A stretch of DNA of 64,000 nt from Candidatus Nitrosotalea okcheonensis (GTDB lineage Archaea > Thermoproteota > Nitrososphaeria > Nitrososphaerales > Nitrosopumilaceae): contig NZ_LT841358.1 of the NCBI RefSeq assembly GCF_900177045.1, forward strand, positions 1,611,559 through 1,675,558. The letters are read 5' to 3'. The notes below the pieces were generated by a model, which was not told where the DNA came from, did no database searches, and saw only the letters and a program-made list of their open reading frames with translations. Of this stretch, positions 41,494 through 52,474 are shown in pieces; positions within the stretch are counted from its first letter, which is position 1; every line of letters begins with the position of its first letter. A program made the position numbers and the translations under genes.

Positions 41494-42558
41494 CTATCGT
41501 ATTCGTTTTCTTGCATATTTACTCATTAATAAAAGAAATCTGTTGAAATATTTGTTTGTCATTCCGCTGGATATTTCTTTAGGAACCATTAACTCATCTA
41601 CAAATTTCTCAATTACATGTTTATCTGAAAATTTTCTTTTCTTTTCTAGTTCTTTATATCTTGAGTCGATATACTTTCTGTTCTTTAGAATATCTGCATA
41701 TGCCGATATTTTTTCTCTGATAAAACCTTTGTAAATATAAAAAAACAATATTGTGATTTCGGTCAGAATCAAATATGGTAGTATGCTGTTGTATGTTTTT
41801 CTTGAATAATTGGTTAATAGACAATAATGTCTGTTACGCTCAAGTAAATGGAATTTTTTTGAACTCCATTTAAAATTAAAGCTCTCTTTGTGATATACGA
41901 TTGCTGAGGGTATGTAATAGGAATCAATTCCACTCTTTGCAGCTCTCCATCCAAGGTCCAAATCATCATGATATGCAAAGAGAAAAGTATCAAAATTTCC
42001 AATTTTTTCAATTGTTTTTCTAGATGTAAACAAACAAGCTCCAGACGGATATCCAATTTTCTGAGGCTGATCGTATTGACCATTGTCCTTTTCTCCTCTT
42101 CCTCTTGAAAAACCAAAACCAAAAATATGAATCATATTTCCAGCACTATTGATTCTTGTAATGTCATCCATGGCTAATAATTTTGGTTGATATAGTCCTT
42201 CGCCAAATTTTTGATAAGCATTAATGAATTCTTCTATCCATTGCTTATCTACTGTTGTATCTGGATTCAAAATTATTATGAAATTTCCATCTGCTTTCTC
42301 TAATCCTATGTTGTTTCCTTCACAATATCCTACATTTTCTTTATTTTCTATTAAAAAGACTTTTTGAAATTTTTTTTTACACTCCGTATGACTATTATCG
42401 TGAGAAGCATTATCAACAACAATGATTTCATAATTGGTGTAATTGCTTTTCATGATGGATTCAACACATTGTGAAAGTAAAATTCCAGAATTGTAATTTA
42501 AAATTATGATGCTTATAAGAGGTTCATTTATTCCCATTTTTTTTAAATTGAATTCCAT
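41494..42558 (-). CDS. GT2 glycosyltransferase (rhamnosyltransferase-like)
   Basis: The 354-residue protein has the GT-A motifs ISIIILNYNSG, VDNASHDNS (residues 52-60) and LNPDTTVDKQWI, then GACLFTSRKTI and the ED-type acceptor segment AYHDDLDLGWRA (about 207-218). This pattern is that of rhamnosyltransferase-like GT2 enzymes of polysaccharide synthesis. A hydrophobic segment near residues 266-286 may anchor it to the membrane. It lies next to the dTDP-rhamnose genes, which fits rhamnose transfer, but the donor is inferred. Confidence 0.88.
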   Translation of the reverse strand: MEFNLKKMGINEPLISIIILNYNSGILLSQCVESIMKSNYTNYEIIVVDNASHDNSHTECKKKFQKVFLIENKENVGYCEGNNIGLEKADGNFIIILNPDTTVDKQWIEEFINAYQKFGEGLYQPKLLAMDDITRINSAGNMIHIFGFGFSRGRGEKDNGQYDQPQKIGYPSGACLFTSRKTIEKIGNFDTFLFAYHDDLDLGWRAAKSGIDSYYIPSAIVYHKESFNFKWSSKKFHLLERNRHYCLLTNYSRKTYNSILPYLILTEITILFFYIYKGFIREKISAYADILKNRKYIDSRYKELEKKRKFSDKHVIEKFVDELMVPKEISSGMTNKYFNRFLLLMSKYARKRIR

Positions 42559-42811
42559 GTATCTAATCTTATTGGTAAATAAAATCCATTTTTCTATGGT
42601 TTTTTGTATTTCTAATTAATGTAGTGTCTGATTCATAATTTGAAAGGATCTATTTGATATTACTAACAAATGCTGTATCTCCTAATATCGAAAGAATTTA
42701 ACAATAAGCAGCTTTAGTTTCTAATATATGATATCTAAAGATTTTCAATAGATACTCCATCTGACCAAAACATATTGAAATCTATTTATCTTCTTCACAT
42801 CATTATATCTC

Positions 42812-43366
42812 ATGTCATTTAAATTCACAAAATTAGAAATTCCTGAAGTAATACTTGTGGAATCTCTGGCATATTCTGATGAAAGAGGTTTTTTTACAGA
42901 AATCTACAAAGAATCTATATTTGCTGATAATGGGATAAAAACAAAATTTGTTCAAGACAACTTTTCTTATTCTATTAAGGGAGTGTTACGAGGATTACAT
43001 TATCAAAAATATCACAAAGCTCAAGCTAAATTGGTAATGGTAACAAGTGGAGAAATATTTGATGTTGCCGTTGATATTCGTAAAGATTCACCAACATATG
43101 GGAAATGGATAGGGGAAGTATTGTCTTCTCAAAATCATAAATTGCTTTATGTTCCAGAAGGGTTTGCTCATGGTTTTTGTGTGCTAAGTAATGATGCATA
43201 CGTAACATACAAGGTAAACTCAGAATATTCCCTAGATCATGAGAGAGGAATCATTTGGAGTGATCCTGAATTAAAGATCAAATGGCCCATAGACAATCCT
43301 ATAATGATAAAAAAAGATCAACAACTACCTTTCTTGAAGAACGCTGATAACGATTTTGTATATTAA
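42812..43366 (+). CDS. rfbC: dTDP-4-dehydrorhamnose 3,5-epimerase
   Basis: This cupin-fold epimerase acts on dTDP-4-keto-6-deoxy-D-glucose. The 184-residue length is normal. Motifs are SDERGFFTEIYKES, FVQDNFSYSIKGVLRGLHYQ (with the active His), EIFDVAVDIRKDSPTYGKW, and VPEGFAHGFCVLSNDAYVTYK. It is the first gene of a C-B-D-A rhamnose set. An AT-rich region with possible TATA sequence ATTTATCT lies about 30 bp upstream. Confidence 0.95.
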   Translation: MSFKFTKLEIPEVILVESLAYSDERGFFTEIYKESIFADNGIKTKFVQDNFSYSIKGVLRGLHYQKYHKAQAKLVMVTSGEIFDVAVDIRKDSPTYGKWIGEVLSSQNHKLLYVPEGFAHGFCVLSNDAYVTYKVNSEYSLDHERGIIWSDPELKIKWPIDNPIMIKKDQQLPFLKNADNDFVY

Positions 43367-43454
43367 TAAATTATAAAAAATACACGATTACTTCTATTGT
43401 TATCTTTGTAAAAATCAAAAAAGTCTTATGATTGGTATGTTGTCTAACATTAGT

Positions 43455-44450
43455 ATGGATCTTCTTATCTGTGGCGGTGCCGGGTTTATTGGAAGTGCGT
43501 TTATTCGAAATCATCTAAAAAATAATCCAAAAGATAAAATCATGAATCTTGATAGTTTAACAATAGGATCAAATAAGGACAATCTTAAAGAAATAGAACA
43601 AAATCCTAATTACACCTTTATCAAAGATGATATAAGAAATTTTGAAACGGTATCAAAATTTTCACAAATGTCTGATATTATAATTAACTTTGCAGCAGAA
43701 ACTCATGTAGATAGAAGTATAGCAAATCCTAAACCATTCATTGATACTAATATTGTAGGAACTTATACACTTCTGGAAGCAGCAAGAAAATATGATAAAT
43801 TATTTTTTCATATATCCACAGATGAAATTTATGGTGATGCTGAAACTAATATTTCTTCCTCAGAAGAGGATCCAATAAAACCAAGTAATCCATACTCTGC
43901 TACCAAAGCCTCATCTGACATGTTAGTGGGAGCGTACTATAGGACCTATGGGATGAAATGCATTACAACCAGATGTACAAACAATTTTGGGCCATATCAA
44001 TTTCCAGAAAAGCTAATTCCGAAAACTATCATTAGAGCAACAAGAAATCTGAAAATTCCTCTTTATGATGGAGGATATCAGATAAGAAGTTGGATATATG
44101 TTCTGGATCATGTAGAGGCAATTGAATCATTGATTAAGAATGGCAAGTCAGGTGAAGTGTATAATATTACTGCATGGAACGAGATTACAAACAAGACCGT
44201 CGTCGAAAATATTCTCAAATTACTGAATAAACCACTAGATCTGATAGATACTGTAGGGGATAGACCGGGACACGATAAACGATATTCAATCAATGCCTCC
44301 AAAATACAAAGAACTACAGGTTGGAAACCAAAATATGAATTTGATCAAGCATTAAGAGAAACGGTTTCTTGGTATGAAAACAATGTAAAATGGTGGGAAT
44401 CTCTAGCAAATGAAAAGACTTTGCACCCTCAACCGTGGACTATATCCTAA
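43455..44450 (+). CDS. rfbB: dTDP-glucose 4,6-dehydratase
   Basis: The extended SDR enzyme makes dTDP-4-keto-6-deoxyglucose. From the ATG at 43455 it is 331 residues and opens with LLICGGAGFIGSAF. It has AAETHVDRSI, STDEIYGD, YSATKASSD (Tyr-x3-Lys) and TRCTNNFGPYQFPEKLIP, all hallmarks of RmlB. A frame up to 43428 adds nine residues without family support. It is followed 4 bp later by rfbD. Confidence 0.95.
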   Translation: MDLLICGGAGFIGSAFIRNHLKNNPKDKIMNLDSLTIGSNKDNLKEIEQNPNYTFIKDDIRNFETVSKFSQMSDIIINFAAETHVDRSIANPKPFIDTNIVGTYTLLEAARKYDKLFFHISTDEIYGDAETNISSSEEDPIKPSNPYSATKASSDMLVGAYYRTYGMKCITTRCTNNFGPYQFPEKLIPKTIIRATRNLKIPLYDGGYQIRSWIYVLDHVEAIESLIKNGKSGEVYNITAWNEITNKTVVENILKLLNKPLDLIDTVGDRPGHDKRYSINASKIQRTTGWKPKYEFDQALRETVSWYENNVKWWESLANEKTLHPQPWTIS

Positions 44451-44454
44451 TACG

Positions 44455-45342
44455 ATGAAATTCCTTGTAACTGGTTCTACAGGACTAATTGGAACTCAAA
44501 TAATCAAAGATCTTACAAAAACTGGAAATGAGATCTATGCAGGTTATCATGAATCGAAGCCACTTGGCGGAATACCTGTACAACTTGAACTTACCAATAA
44601 TGAAGATATGCTCAACATTGTTAAGGAAATCCAGCCGGATGTAATATTGCATCTTGCAGCAATGACAAATGTTGATCGTTGTGAAAAGGAAAAAAAATTG
44701 GCATCTCAAATCAATACAATCGCAACAAAAATGCTATCAGAACAATCTTCAAACAATAATTCCTTTTTTGTATATGTATCAACAGATTACGTGTTTGATG
44801 GGGAGCATGGATTGAAAAGTGAATCTGATGCCCCAAACCCTGTTAATCATTATGGTTATTCTAAATATCAAGGTGAACTAGCAGTACAAAATAAAGCATC
44901 AAGATGGTGTATAGTGCGAACAAGTACTCCTTTTGGAATTCATGATATCAAAAAGAGCTTTCCTTATTTTGTAATTGAAAATCTAAAGGAAAGAAAGGAA
45001 ATCAACATTCTTACTGATCAATATACTTCTCCCACATATGTTCCAAATCTGAGTAGGATGGTGATTGAGGTTTCTACAAGACAGATACAAGGAATATTTC
45101 ATCTTGCAGGTGCATCAAGGATATCAAGGTATGACTTGGCTTTGTTGGTATCTGAAAAATTACATCTAGACAAGAATTTGCTAAAACAAACATGTATTAA
45201 TGATATAAAATGGATAGCAAAAAGACCCAGAGACTCATCTCTTGATGTATCAAAATCCGCCAAAATCCTAAAAGAAAAGCCTCTTTCTATAGAAGCAGGA
45301 CTAGATTATTTTATAGATGAAATAAGGTATAAACCAAATTGA
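44455..45342 (+). CDS. rfbD: dTDP-4-dehydrorhamnose reductase
   Basis: The reductase completes dTDP-L-rhamnose. From the ATG at 44455 it is 295 residues, opening with KFLVTGSTGLIGTQI. It has AAMTNVDRCEKE, STDYVFDG, YGYSKYQGE and VRTSTPFG, the typical RmlD pattern. An in-frame start at 44410 would overlap rfbB by 41 bp and is not favoured. The 4-bp gap to rfbB points to one transcript. It is a close relative in type of the SDR protein at 51596. Confidence 0.93.
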   Translation: MKFLVTGSTGLIGTQIIKDLTKTGNEIYAGYHESKPLGGIPVQLELTNNEDMLNIVKEIQPDVILHLAAMTNVDRCEKEKKLASQINTIATKMLSEQSSNNNSFFVYVSTDYVFDGEHGLKSESDAPNPVNHYGYSKYQGELAVQNKASRWCIVRTSTPFGIHDIKKSFPYFVIENLKERKEINILTDQYTSPTYVPNLSRMVIEVSTRQIQGIFHLAGASRISRYDLALLVSEKLHLDKNLLKQTCINDIKWIAKRPRDSSLDVSKSAKILKEKPLSIEAGLDYFIDEIRYKPN

Positions 45343-45373
45343 AATATACCGCATATGTTAAGATGGATTAAAA

Positions 45374-46438
45374 ATGAAAGGCATAATACTACATGGTGGG
45401 CACGGAACAAGACTCAGGCCATTGACGCATGCTGGTCCAAAACAACTTCTGAAAATTGCAAATAAACCAATGTCACAATATGCAGTAGAAGATCTTAGGG
45501 ATGCAGGAATTACTGATCTTGGTATTATAATAGGAGATGTCTATCCAGAAAAGGTAAAAGAATTTTATGGAGATGGCTCAAAGTTTGGAGTCAAGATCAG
45601 CTATGTTTACCAAGACCAACCCAAAGGAATATCACATGCAATAAGACTCTGCAAGGATTTCATCAAGGATGATAGATTTGTTGTATACCTTGGAGATAAT
45701 ATTCTCAGAAAAGGTCTAGTTGAATATAAAAAAAAGTTTGAATTATCAAATTCAGATGCAATGATTCTTTTGTGCAAAGTCGATGATCCTACAAGATTTG
45801 GTGTAGCAGAACTTGATGGAAATAAAATAACAAAAATAGTTGAAAAACCCAAGAATTCTCTATCTGATCTTGCAGTGATTGGAATATACTTTCTTACTCC
45901 ACATATTTTTGACATTATAGATAATCTCAAGCCTTCCTGGAGAGGAGAACTCGAGATAACTGATGCATTAGATATGTTGCTTGCTAGAGGTAAGACAATT
46001 CAATATGATATCGTTACAGGTTGGTGGAAGGATACAGGAACACCGGAGGATATCTTGGATGCAAATCGTCTCATACTTGATACTGTTGGAAAAGAAAATC
46101 AGTTTGAACTTCAGAATGATTCTGAAGTTAAAGGGAATATCGTACTTGGGAAAAATAGCACAATAAGTAGAGATTGTCTTGTTACGGGGCCTGTAATAAT
46201 AGGTCATAATTGTAATATTGGCCCGGCAGTAAAAATTGGACCATACGTTAGCATTGGAAACAATTCTGTTCTAAAAAACTGTGATATTGAAAACTCTATA
46301 ATTATGGATAATTGTGTGATAAATGTACCAGTCAGTGTCATATCTAGTATAATTGCTAGTGGTTCTGAAATAATTGAAAATACTCTTCCAAAAAAATATC
46401 AATTTTTACTTGGAGAAAGATCAAAAATTAAAATGTGA
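45374..46438 (+). CDS. rfbA: Glucose-1-phosphate thymidylyltransferase (long form)
   Basis: This enzyme makes dTDP-glucose from glucose 1-phosphate and dTTP. The 354-residue form has the nucleotidyltransferase domain (GIILHGGHGTRLRPLTHAGPKQ split over residues 3-24, LGDNI, EKPKNS, GWWKDTGTPEDIL) and a C-terminal left-handed beta-helix (about 250-340), as common in archaea. It ends the rfbCBDA run. The second residue of the usual AGGxGTRL is His-Gly-Gly here, a mild variant. Confidence 0.94.
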   Translation: MKGIILHGGHGTRLRPLTHAGPKQLLKIANKPMSQYAVEDLRDAGITDLGIIIGDVYPEKVKEFYGDGSKFGVKISYVYQDQPKGISHAIRLCKDFIKDDRFVVYLGDNILRKGLVEYKKKFELSNSDAMILLCKVDDPTRFGVAELDGNKITKIVEKPKNSLSDLAVIGIYFLTPHIFDIIDNLKPSWRGELEITDALDMLLARGKTIQYDIVTGWWKDTGTPEDILDANRLILDTVGKENQFELQNDSEVKGNIVLGKNSTISRDCLVTGPVIIGHNCNIGPAVKIGPYVSIGNNSVLKNCDIENSIIMDNCVINVPVSVISSIIASGSEIIENTLPKKYQFLLGERSKIKM

Positions 46439-46639
46439 TACTTGTTGCTACATTTTCTTCATACCTATTATTTTCGATGATAGTAAATCTAAGAAATCAA
46501 TGGTTTGTGAACGATTTTTAAATTATTTGTATTATTTAATCAGTTTTATTCTATCGCCTGTAACTTTATAATATATATTTTATTACCTTAAATTGACAAA
46601 ATCAATGCCTAGTTTAATGTGTTAATTTGGTGATGGTTC

Positions 46640-49600
46640 ATGACTATGACTAATATTAGATCGAATTGTAAATTCTTAGACGAATCAAAGAAAAATCACT
46701 TGATCAAAAGTATTGCAGTAACTTACATTCCAATTCTTCTGATAATGATAAACGTTCTTGTCTTTCATAATGTGATTATTGGACTTGTTGCAACATCTGC
46801 ATTTCTAATACTCAATGGTTCTGTTGTATATGAAAAACTAAAATCTGTATTAGGTGAGATTAAGTGGATAGGGATAACACTTGGTGCCTTTATCTTTCTA
46901 GTCAGCATATGTGTAATATCTTCACCATTTGTTTTGTTTTCTGCCTTTTCATTAGAACATCTGGTTGTGATTGTTGCAATATCTGGAATTCCTATTGTTG
47001 TATTTAGAATAAGAGATAATCTTCCAGTAAATCCGATTATCTTCCAAAAGATGGAAAAAATAAATCGGTATGACTTGGGTTTAATTGCTATCTGGATATC
47101 GTTATTGATTCTTGATATTTTTGTATTGTCATCAAATACTACATCAGATTCAACTTTTTTGTGGAAACGGATTCCGTTAACTCATCTCTACGTTTTTTTT
47201 ATATTTTTACTTGTAACTGGTGGAATACTATTTAGAAAAATCAGCATATCTGTTAGAAGTGTAATAATCACAGCTTCAATAATTTTTGCATGTTCTTATG
47301 CAGTTATTGTAGTTCCGACATTATACTCAAATGATACTTGGTTTCTTCTGGGAGAGATTAGAGGTGCTTTAAACCATGATCATTTATACGTCGCACAAAA
47401 CACTCTAGTACAAAACATCTCAACAGTTTCACTTGGTCCATTTAAAATTCCTGAACAATATCTGACTGTTTGGTCACGAGGAATATCTAACACCTTGGGA
47501 CTGTATACTTCGCAATTGCTATCTGATGGTAGTCTGACTTTCTGGAGATTGCTTTCACCTGTGTTTGCTTTGGGTACTACAGCTGTTATATTATTTAGAA
47601 TTGGACATCTTGTATCAAAAAAATATCTTTTCTCACTTCTGTTACCATTTTCATTCTTGTTCTATTCTGGGCTTACATACTACATGTCCCAAACTGTAAA
47701 ACTCTCTCTCTATGCCTTTTTTCGTCTTGGGCCTGCTCTTTTGGACTACTTTTTTATTACAAAAAGACAAGAAAACATTTCTTTTTGCTTTGATTGTTAC
47801 TGTTCTTAATTTTGTTAACTATTCATTATTTTTCCTGATTTTATTCGATGTTATGATAATTTCTATATTTGTTAGATATGTGATGACAAGATCCTCTAAT
47901 TCATCTAGAAAATTGTCTCTTCTATTCATTCCCTTGATTGTTGGTATCTTGTCATTTGTAATTCCTCTTGCACAAATACCTTTAGGTTCATCCTTTTCTG
48001 GCTTTGATATTTCATTACAATTTCCAAAACTAGTTAATTGGATCCAAATAATGTTTGGATATTATCTTCCTCCAGGTCAATCAATTCCATTTAATCAGTT
48101 TATAGCTACTGCTAGTTGGTTTTTTATTTCACATGTTGTATCTTTTATTCTTTTTTTGATCGGCGCTTTTCGTTTTAACTTTAATAAAAACATCCGTTAT
48201 ACTCTTCTTCTAAGTATTTTTACTCTTCACATAAGTGCATATGTGACTATAAATCTCATGACTTTGCCACATGCTTTAGATTATGTTGTTACTGTGTTTC
48301 CAATATTAGAAATACCGTTTGTCGCATTTGGAATTTTATGGTTGTTTGAAAAAGGTACGCATCTTGTAAGAAATACAATTGCAGGTAAAATGCTTATTCC
48401 TCTTCTCTGTATTCTGATTGCAACACTTGTAGAATCTGGAATAGTTCTAGAAACAAATACTGCATGGGTTACTCCAGCTGATGTAGAGGCTACAAAATAT
48501 ATTCTACAAATTCAAAAAAATGATGCTAATTATTCTCTGATCACAAATTCTTGGGGCTCCTATCCTCTGTATTATTTTACGGGTGGTGAAAAATTATATG
48601 GCGGTTTTCATGCCGATATAAGTCCAGGTTTGAGAAATGTGGATAGATCTTTGTATTATTATTCTCTGATGCAAAATTCAACCAACCCTTCAATTGCTAC
48701 TAATGCAATAAATGAAACAAAGAGTTGTACTGTCTACTACATCAAACCTAGTTGGGTAGGAGCTTCTCCTTCTCAAATGCATAATGTCACTTCAATTTTG
48801 GGATTTCCCATAGTTTTCAAAAATGATCACCAAACAACTTTTCTTTTTGGAAAATCTTACTGTGACAAAAATGATCCTCTCCAGTCAACTGGTGGTTATA
48901 TTCAACCTGTATCGATGTTACTTTCAAATCATCACTATGTTGAATCTTTAAAAAAATATGATGAAATGATTGAAAATAAAAAATATGATGATTCTACACT
49001 TGATTCATATGCTGATGTTTTATCCTTTATCCCGCTCCCATCTGATTCTAACAAAATCATTTCTGAATCTGATGTAAAAATGAAATTGCTTGAAAAATTA
49101 GATTCCAAGGCTGAATACTATGCTTCTATTGGTGATCTTAATAGAACTCTCCTTGTTGCAAATAATATGTTAAGTTTAGATGGTTCTAACATATCTGCCT
49201 TGTCATATGTGGTTCTAGATCTGATTTCTAAGGAACATTATAATGGTACAAATCTAGCATTCCGGAATTTTCAGAGTAATTCTGCTTTACTGCGAGATTC
49301 TAAACTGAATGAAGCATTAAACTTGGAAAAAAAGAATGATCTAGATAAATCTTTAATCCTTTACAAAAATATCGCAGAAGATGATCAAAAAACATTCCAA
49401 ACTAAATTAGATATTGCAAAAACCTTTGTTGATAAGAGGCTACTAAATGAAGCAACTGATATCTATTTACATGTTCCAGATATGTACAAAAATCAAGTTG
49501 CAGATTGGGATGCAATAAATAATGTGTATGAAAAACAGGGTAAAATAGATTTTTTGATTTATAAAAACCTGGGACTTGTGCACTTTGATGATCATGATAT

Positions 49601-50474
49601 AAAAAATTCACTTATAGAACAAGCCCATTACTTTTCTAACGTCCCAGATCCTGCTGGACTTTTATTAGTAAGTAATGCAATTCTTTCTATTGATCCACTG
49701 AATACTGTAGGATTAATTGACAAAGCCGCAAGTTTGACTCATTTTAAGAAATATGATGAAGCTCTTTCTATTTTAGATATGGCTATTTCAAATAATCCAA
49801 AAAATATTTCTTATCTTAATGACAAAGGAGGTGTTTATCTTAAAATGAAGGATTATGATAAAGCAATCTCGACATATGATGATGCTCTTGCAATTGAACC
49901 TAACGATGTACCAACTCTTCAAAATAAACTATCTGTGTTCATTACTTTGGGACATGTTGATGACTCAATAAATCTGATAAACAATCTTTTATCAATAGAT
50001 CCAAATAACATAACAACTTTAACGTATGAAAGTATTTTGTTAGCGACCCAAGGAAAATATGATGACTCCTTACTAATAAACGATAAAATATTATCACTGG
50101 ATCCACAAGCTGGACAAAATGTTTTATCTTATGAAGTAGATCAACTTATTGCCGTCAAAAAATACGAAATGGCTTTACCATTTCTGAATAAACTACTAGT
50201 TTTACATCCAACTGATCATGCTGCTGTATATAACAAAATATTCCTTTTGTCAAATTTGGGAAGATATGATGAAGCTCTTTTGGCGATAAATCAATCTTTA
50301 ATGTATGATCCACTAGATATTGGAGTGCTCAAAGCTAAAGCCTCAGTATTGATACAAATAGGTAAACTACCCCAAGCACTTGATGTCTATAATAAAATTC
50401 TATTGCTTAATTCATCTGACACAGATGCCTTAAAATCAAAGAATAAAATTTTATCATATATGTCATCACAATAA
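46640..50474 (+). pseudogene. Giant membrane-TPR protein split by a frameshift
   Basis: Two frames overlap (46640-47809 and 47712-50474). The first has about nine membrane helices; the second continues with further helices, an external segment and about ten TPR-like repeats (residues 520-910 of the second frame, such as MKDYDKAISTYDDALAIEPND). Joined they give a protein of roughly 1280 residues that resembles GT-C-type membrane proteins with a TPR tail. The switch falls at a (CT)5 tract at 47702-47711 followed by T6. Beyond it the first frame loses its hydrophobic pattern. It may be a pseudogene, a sequencing slip or a phase-variable gene. Confidence 0.75.
47702..47711 (+). repeat. (CT)5 simple repeat at the frameshift site
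   Basis: CTCTCTCTCT is followed by ATGCC and a T6 run. A change by one unit would shift the frame by 2 and could join the two halves of the membrane-TPR gene. Confidence 0.7.
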
Positions 50475-50568
50475 TAAAGAAAAACTAATTATTAAAATGG
50501 TGATTAAAATCTTTTTATGTATTATAACAAATGAAATGATTTTAAATCGACCTGAATAAACATATCTG

Positions 50569-51051
50569 TTGAAAAAAGCTATTTTTCTTGATAGAGATGG
50601 CGTACTAAATGTAAAAAGAAATGATTATGTCAAATCAGAAGATGAATTAGAAATAATTCCTAAGATAGAAAAGCAGTTATTACGACTTGTTAATGCAGGA
50701 TATGATTTGTTTATATTAACAAATCAATCTGTAATTAATAGAGGGTTAATCTCTGTTGAAGACGAATCAAAGATTAACAAGAAACTTTTGGATTTTCTGA
50801 CTAACCATGGTGTTAAAATATCAAAAATTTATATCTGTCCCCATAGACCAGATGAAAATTGTCTTTGCAGAAAGCCAAACATTGGTATGATAAACCAAGC
50901 TGTTCAAGAATTTGAGATTGATCTTACCACTTCATGGTTCTTAGGGGATAGTGAATCTGACAAAGAAGCAGCAACTCGTGCTGGTTGTAATTTTGCTCTA
51001 GTTTGTAACAATCTCAATATCGTTGTAGATCAAATTTTGACACAAATCTAA
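50569..51051 (+). CDS. gmhB: HAD phosphatase, D,D-heptose (bis)phosphatase-like
   Basis: GmhB removes the C7 phosphate of D-glycero-D-manno-heptose 1,7-bisphosphate. The 160-residue protein has HAD motifs FLDRDGVLN, ILTNQS and the late LGDSESDKEAA, plus the GmhB zinc loop CPHRPDENCLCRKP (about residues 96-109). The start is TTG at 50569. Histidinol-phosphate phosphatase is the main alternative, but GmhA, HddA and HddC homologues within 8.5 kb support the heptose role. Confidence 0.88.
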   Translation: MKKAIFLDRDGVLNVKRNDYVKSEDELEIIPKIEKQLLRLVNAGYDLFILTNQSVINRGLISVEDESKINKKLLDFLTNHGVKISKIYICPHRPDENCLCRKPNIGMINQAVQEFEIDLTTSWFLGDSESDKEAATRAGCNFALVCNNLNIVVDQILTQI

Positions 51052-51153
51052 AAATGAAAACATTTCTGTTTTCCGATTAATTTTTAAAATATAATTTATT
51101 TGGTTATTAATACATAAGAAAAGTCTTAATATTTTTCATTTTTCTCACTATGT

Positions 51154-51576
51154 GTGGAAAATTCAAGATCTTCTTTTGAAGTAATTAACGAAGGAAGAAT
51201 ACAATTAGCCATTGTTATCTATCATAGTGCTAATGAAAAGGGAGGGCGGTTTTATACTTCTGATCTTGATCAATTCCAATTAGGTTTTCACATTAGAGAA
51301 AAAGGATACAAATCAAAACCTCATTATTATGAAAGAGAACCAGTGACAATCCAAGATCCTATCCAAGAAATTCTTCATATTGTCAATGGAAAGATTCTGA
51401 TGGTATTGTATGGAATTGATAAAAAGACGATCATATCTAAAAAACAACTGAAATCTGGCGATACGATAATACTTACAGGGCATGGGGCTCACGCCACTGA
51501 ATTCTTAGAAGATTCAAAAATACTGGAAATAAAACAAGGTCCATTTACTGGCAACGAACGAGTTGATGTAGTATGA
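51154..51576 (+). CDS. Cupin-fold protein (WxcM/sugar-isomerase-like)
   Basis: The 140-residue protein fits a single cupin barrel: HIREKGYKSKPHYYEREPVT holds the first metal-site-like motif and GDTIILTGHGAHATEFLED the second. Similar proteins occur in nucleotide-sugar clusters as ketoisomerases or acylsugar-modifying partners. The start is GTG at 51154. It lies 19 bp before the RmlD-like gene at 51596, in the same direction. The exact reaction is not known. Confidence 0.7.
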   Translation: MENSRSSFEVINEGRIQLAIVIYHSANEKGGRFYTSDLDQFQLGFHIREKGYKSKPHYYEREPVTIQDPIQEILHIVNGKILMVLYGIDKKTIISKKQLKSGDTIILTGHGAHATEFLEDSKILEIKQGPFTGNERVDVV

Positions 51577-51595
51577 TTCAAAAAGTGGTTTTTTA

Positions 51596-52474
51596 ATGAA
51601 GATATTTGTAACAGGTGCCTCTGGTTTTCTGGGATATGTGATAACGAAGAAAAAAACAATACATGATATAGTTGGAAGCTACTATTCTCATGAAATGCTC
51701 AAAATGATTCATCTTGATGTGTTAGATAAATCTAAAATAGAGAAAATATTTCAAAAAGAAAAACCTGACGTAATAATTCATGCAGCTGCAATGAGAAATG
51801 ATGCTGTAGAAAAAAATAATGAGATGGGTCGCCTGATTAATGTCAAAGGTACTCTAAACATAGTAGAGATATGTAAAAAGATGGGAATCATGCTGGTCTA
51901 TATTTCTACAGATTTGATTTTTGACGGTAAGAAAGGTTTGTATGAAGAAAATGATATACCAAATCCTTTAAGTTATTATGGACTAACAAAATTTGAAGCA
52001 GAAAAAACTGTAATAAATAATTATGATAAAACATGTGTAGTTCGCACAAGTCTGTTATATGGTTGGAATAATTCATTTTCCAATTTTGTAATGTTGGTAA
52101 TACAAAATCTTAGAAAAGGACAACGATTCAATGCTATTAATGATCAATATGTTTCACCTTCATATGCTGAAAATGTAGCAGATATGTTAATTGAAATCTG
52201 CGAAAAACAAATTACTGGAATATGTCATGTTGCAGGTACCACTAGACTGACAAGATTTGAATTTGCAAATCAGATATCGGATATATTTGAACTAAATAAG
52301 GAACTGATTGAACCGATATCGATGACTGAAATGAATTGGAAAACAAATAGGGGAATGGACTGTAGCCTAAGCGTCGAATTAGTAAAAAAAATTTTAAAAA
52401 CTAAGCCCATGTCTACACTTGAAGGACTGAAAAATATGAAAAATCAGGAGAGAACACATGATAAAAAAGAATGA
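51596..52474 (+). CDS. RmlD-like sugar-nucleotide reductase/epimerase
   Basis: The 292-residue SDR protein opens with KIFVTGASGFLGYVI and has HAAAMRNDAVEKN, STDLIFDG, YYGLTKFEAEKT and VRTSLLYGW, which places it with dTDP-4-keto sugar reductases. A complete rfbD already exists at 44455, so this copy may reduce another keto sugar, possibly a heptose derivative. Its 3' end overlaps the heptose kinase gene by 17 bp, so the two are translationally coupled. Confidence 0.85.
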   Translation: MKIFVTGASGFLGYVITKKKTIHDIVGSYYSHEMLKMIHLDVLDKSKIEKIFQKEKPDVIIHAAAMRNDAVEKNNEMGRLINVKGTLNIVEICKKMGIMLVYISTDLIFDGKKGLYEENDIPNPLSYYGLTKFEAEKTVINNYDKTCVVRTSLLYGWNNSFSNFVMLVIQNLRKGQRFNAINDQYVSPSYAENVADMLIEICEKQITGICHVAGTTRLTRFEFANQISDIFELNKELIEPISMTEMNWKTNRGMDCSLSVELVKKILKTKPMSTLEGLKNMKNQERTHDKKE

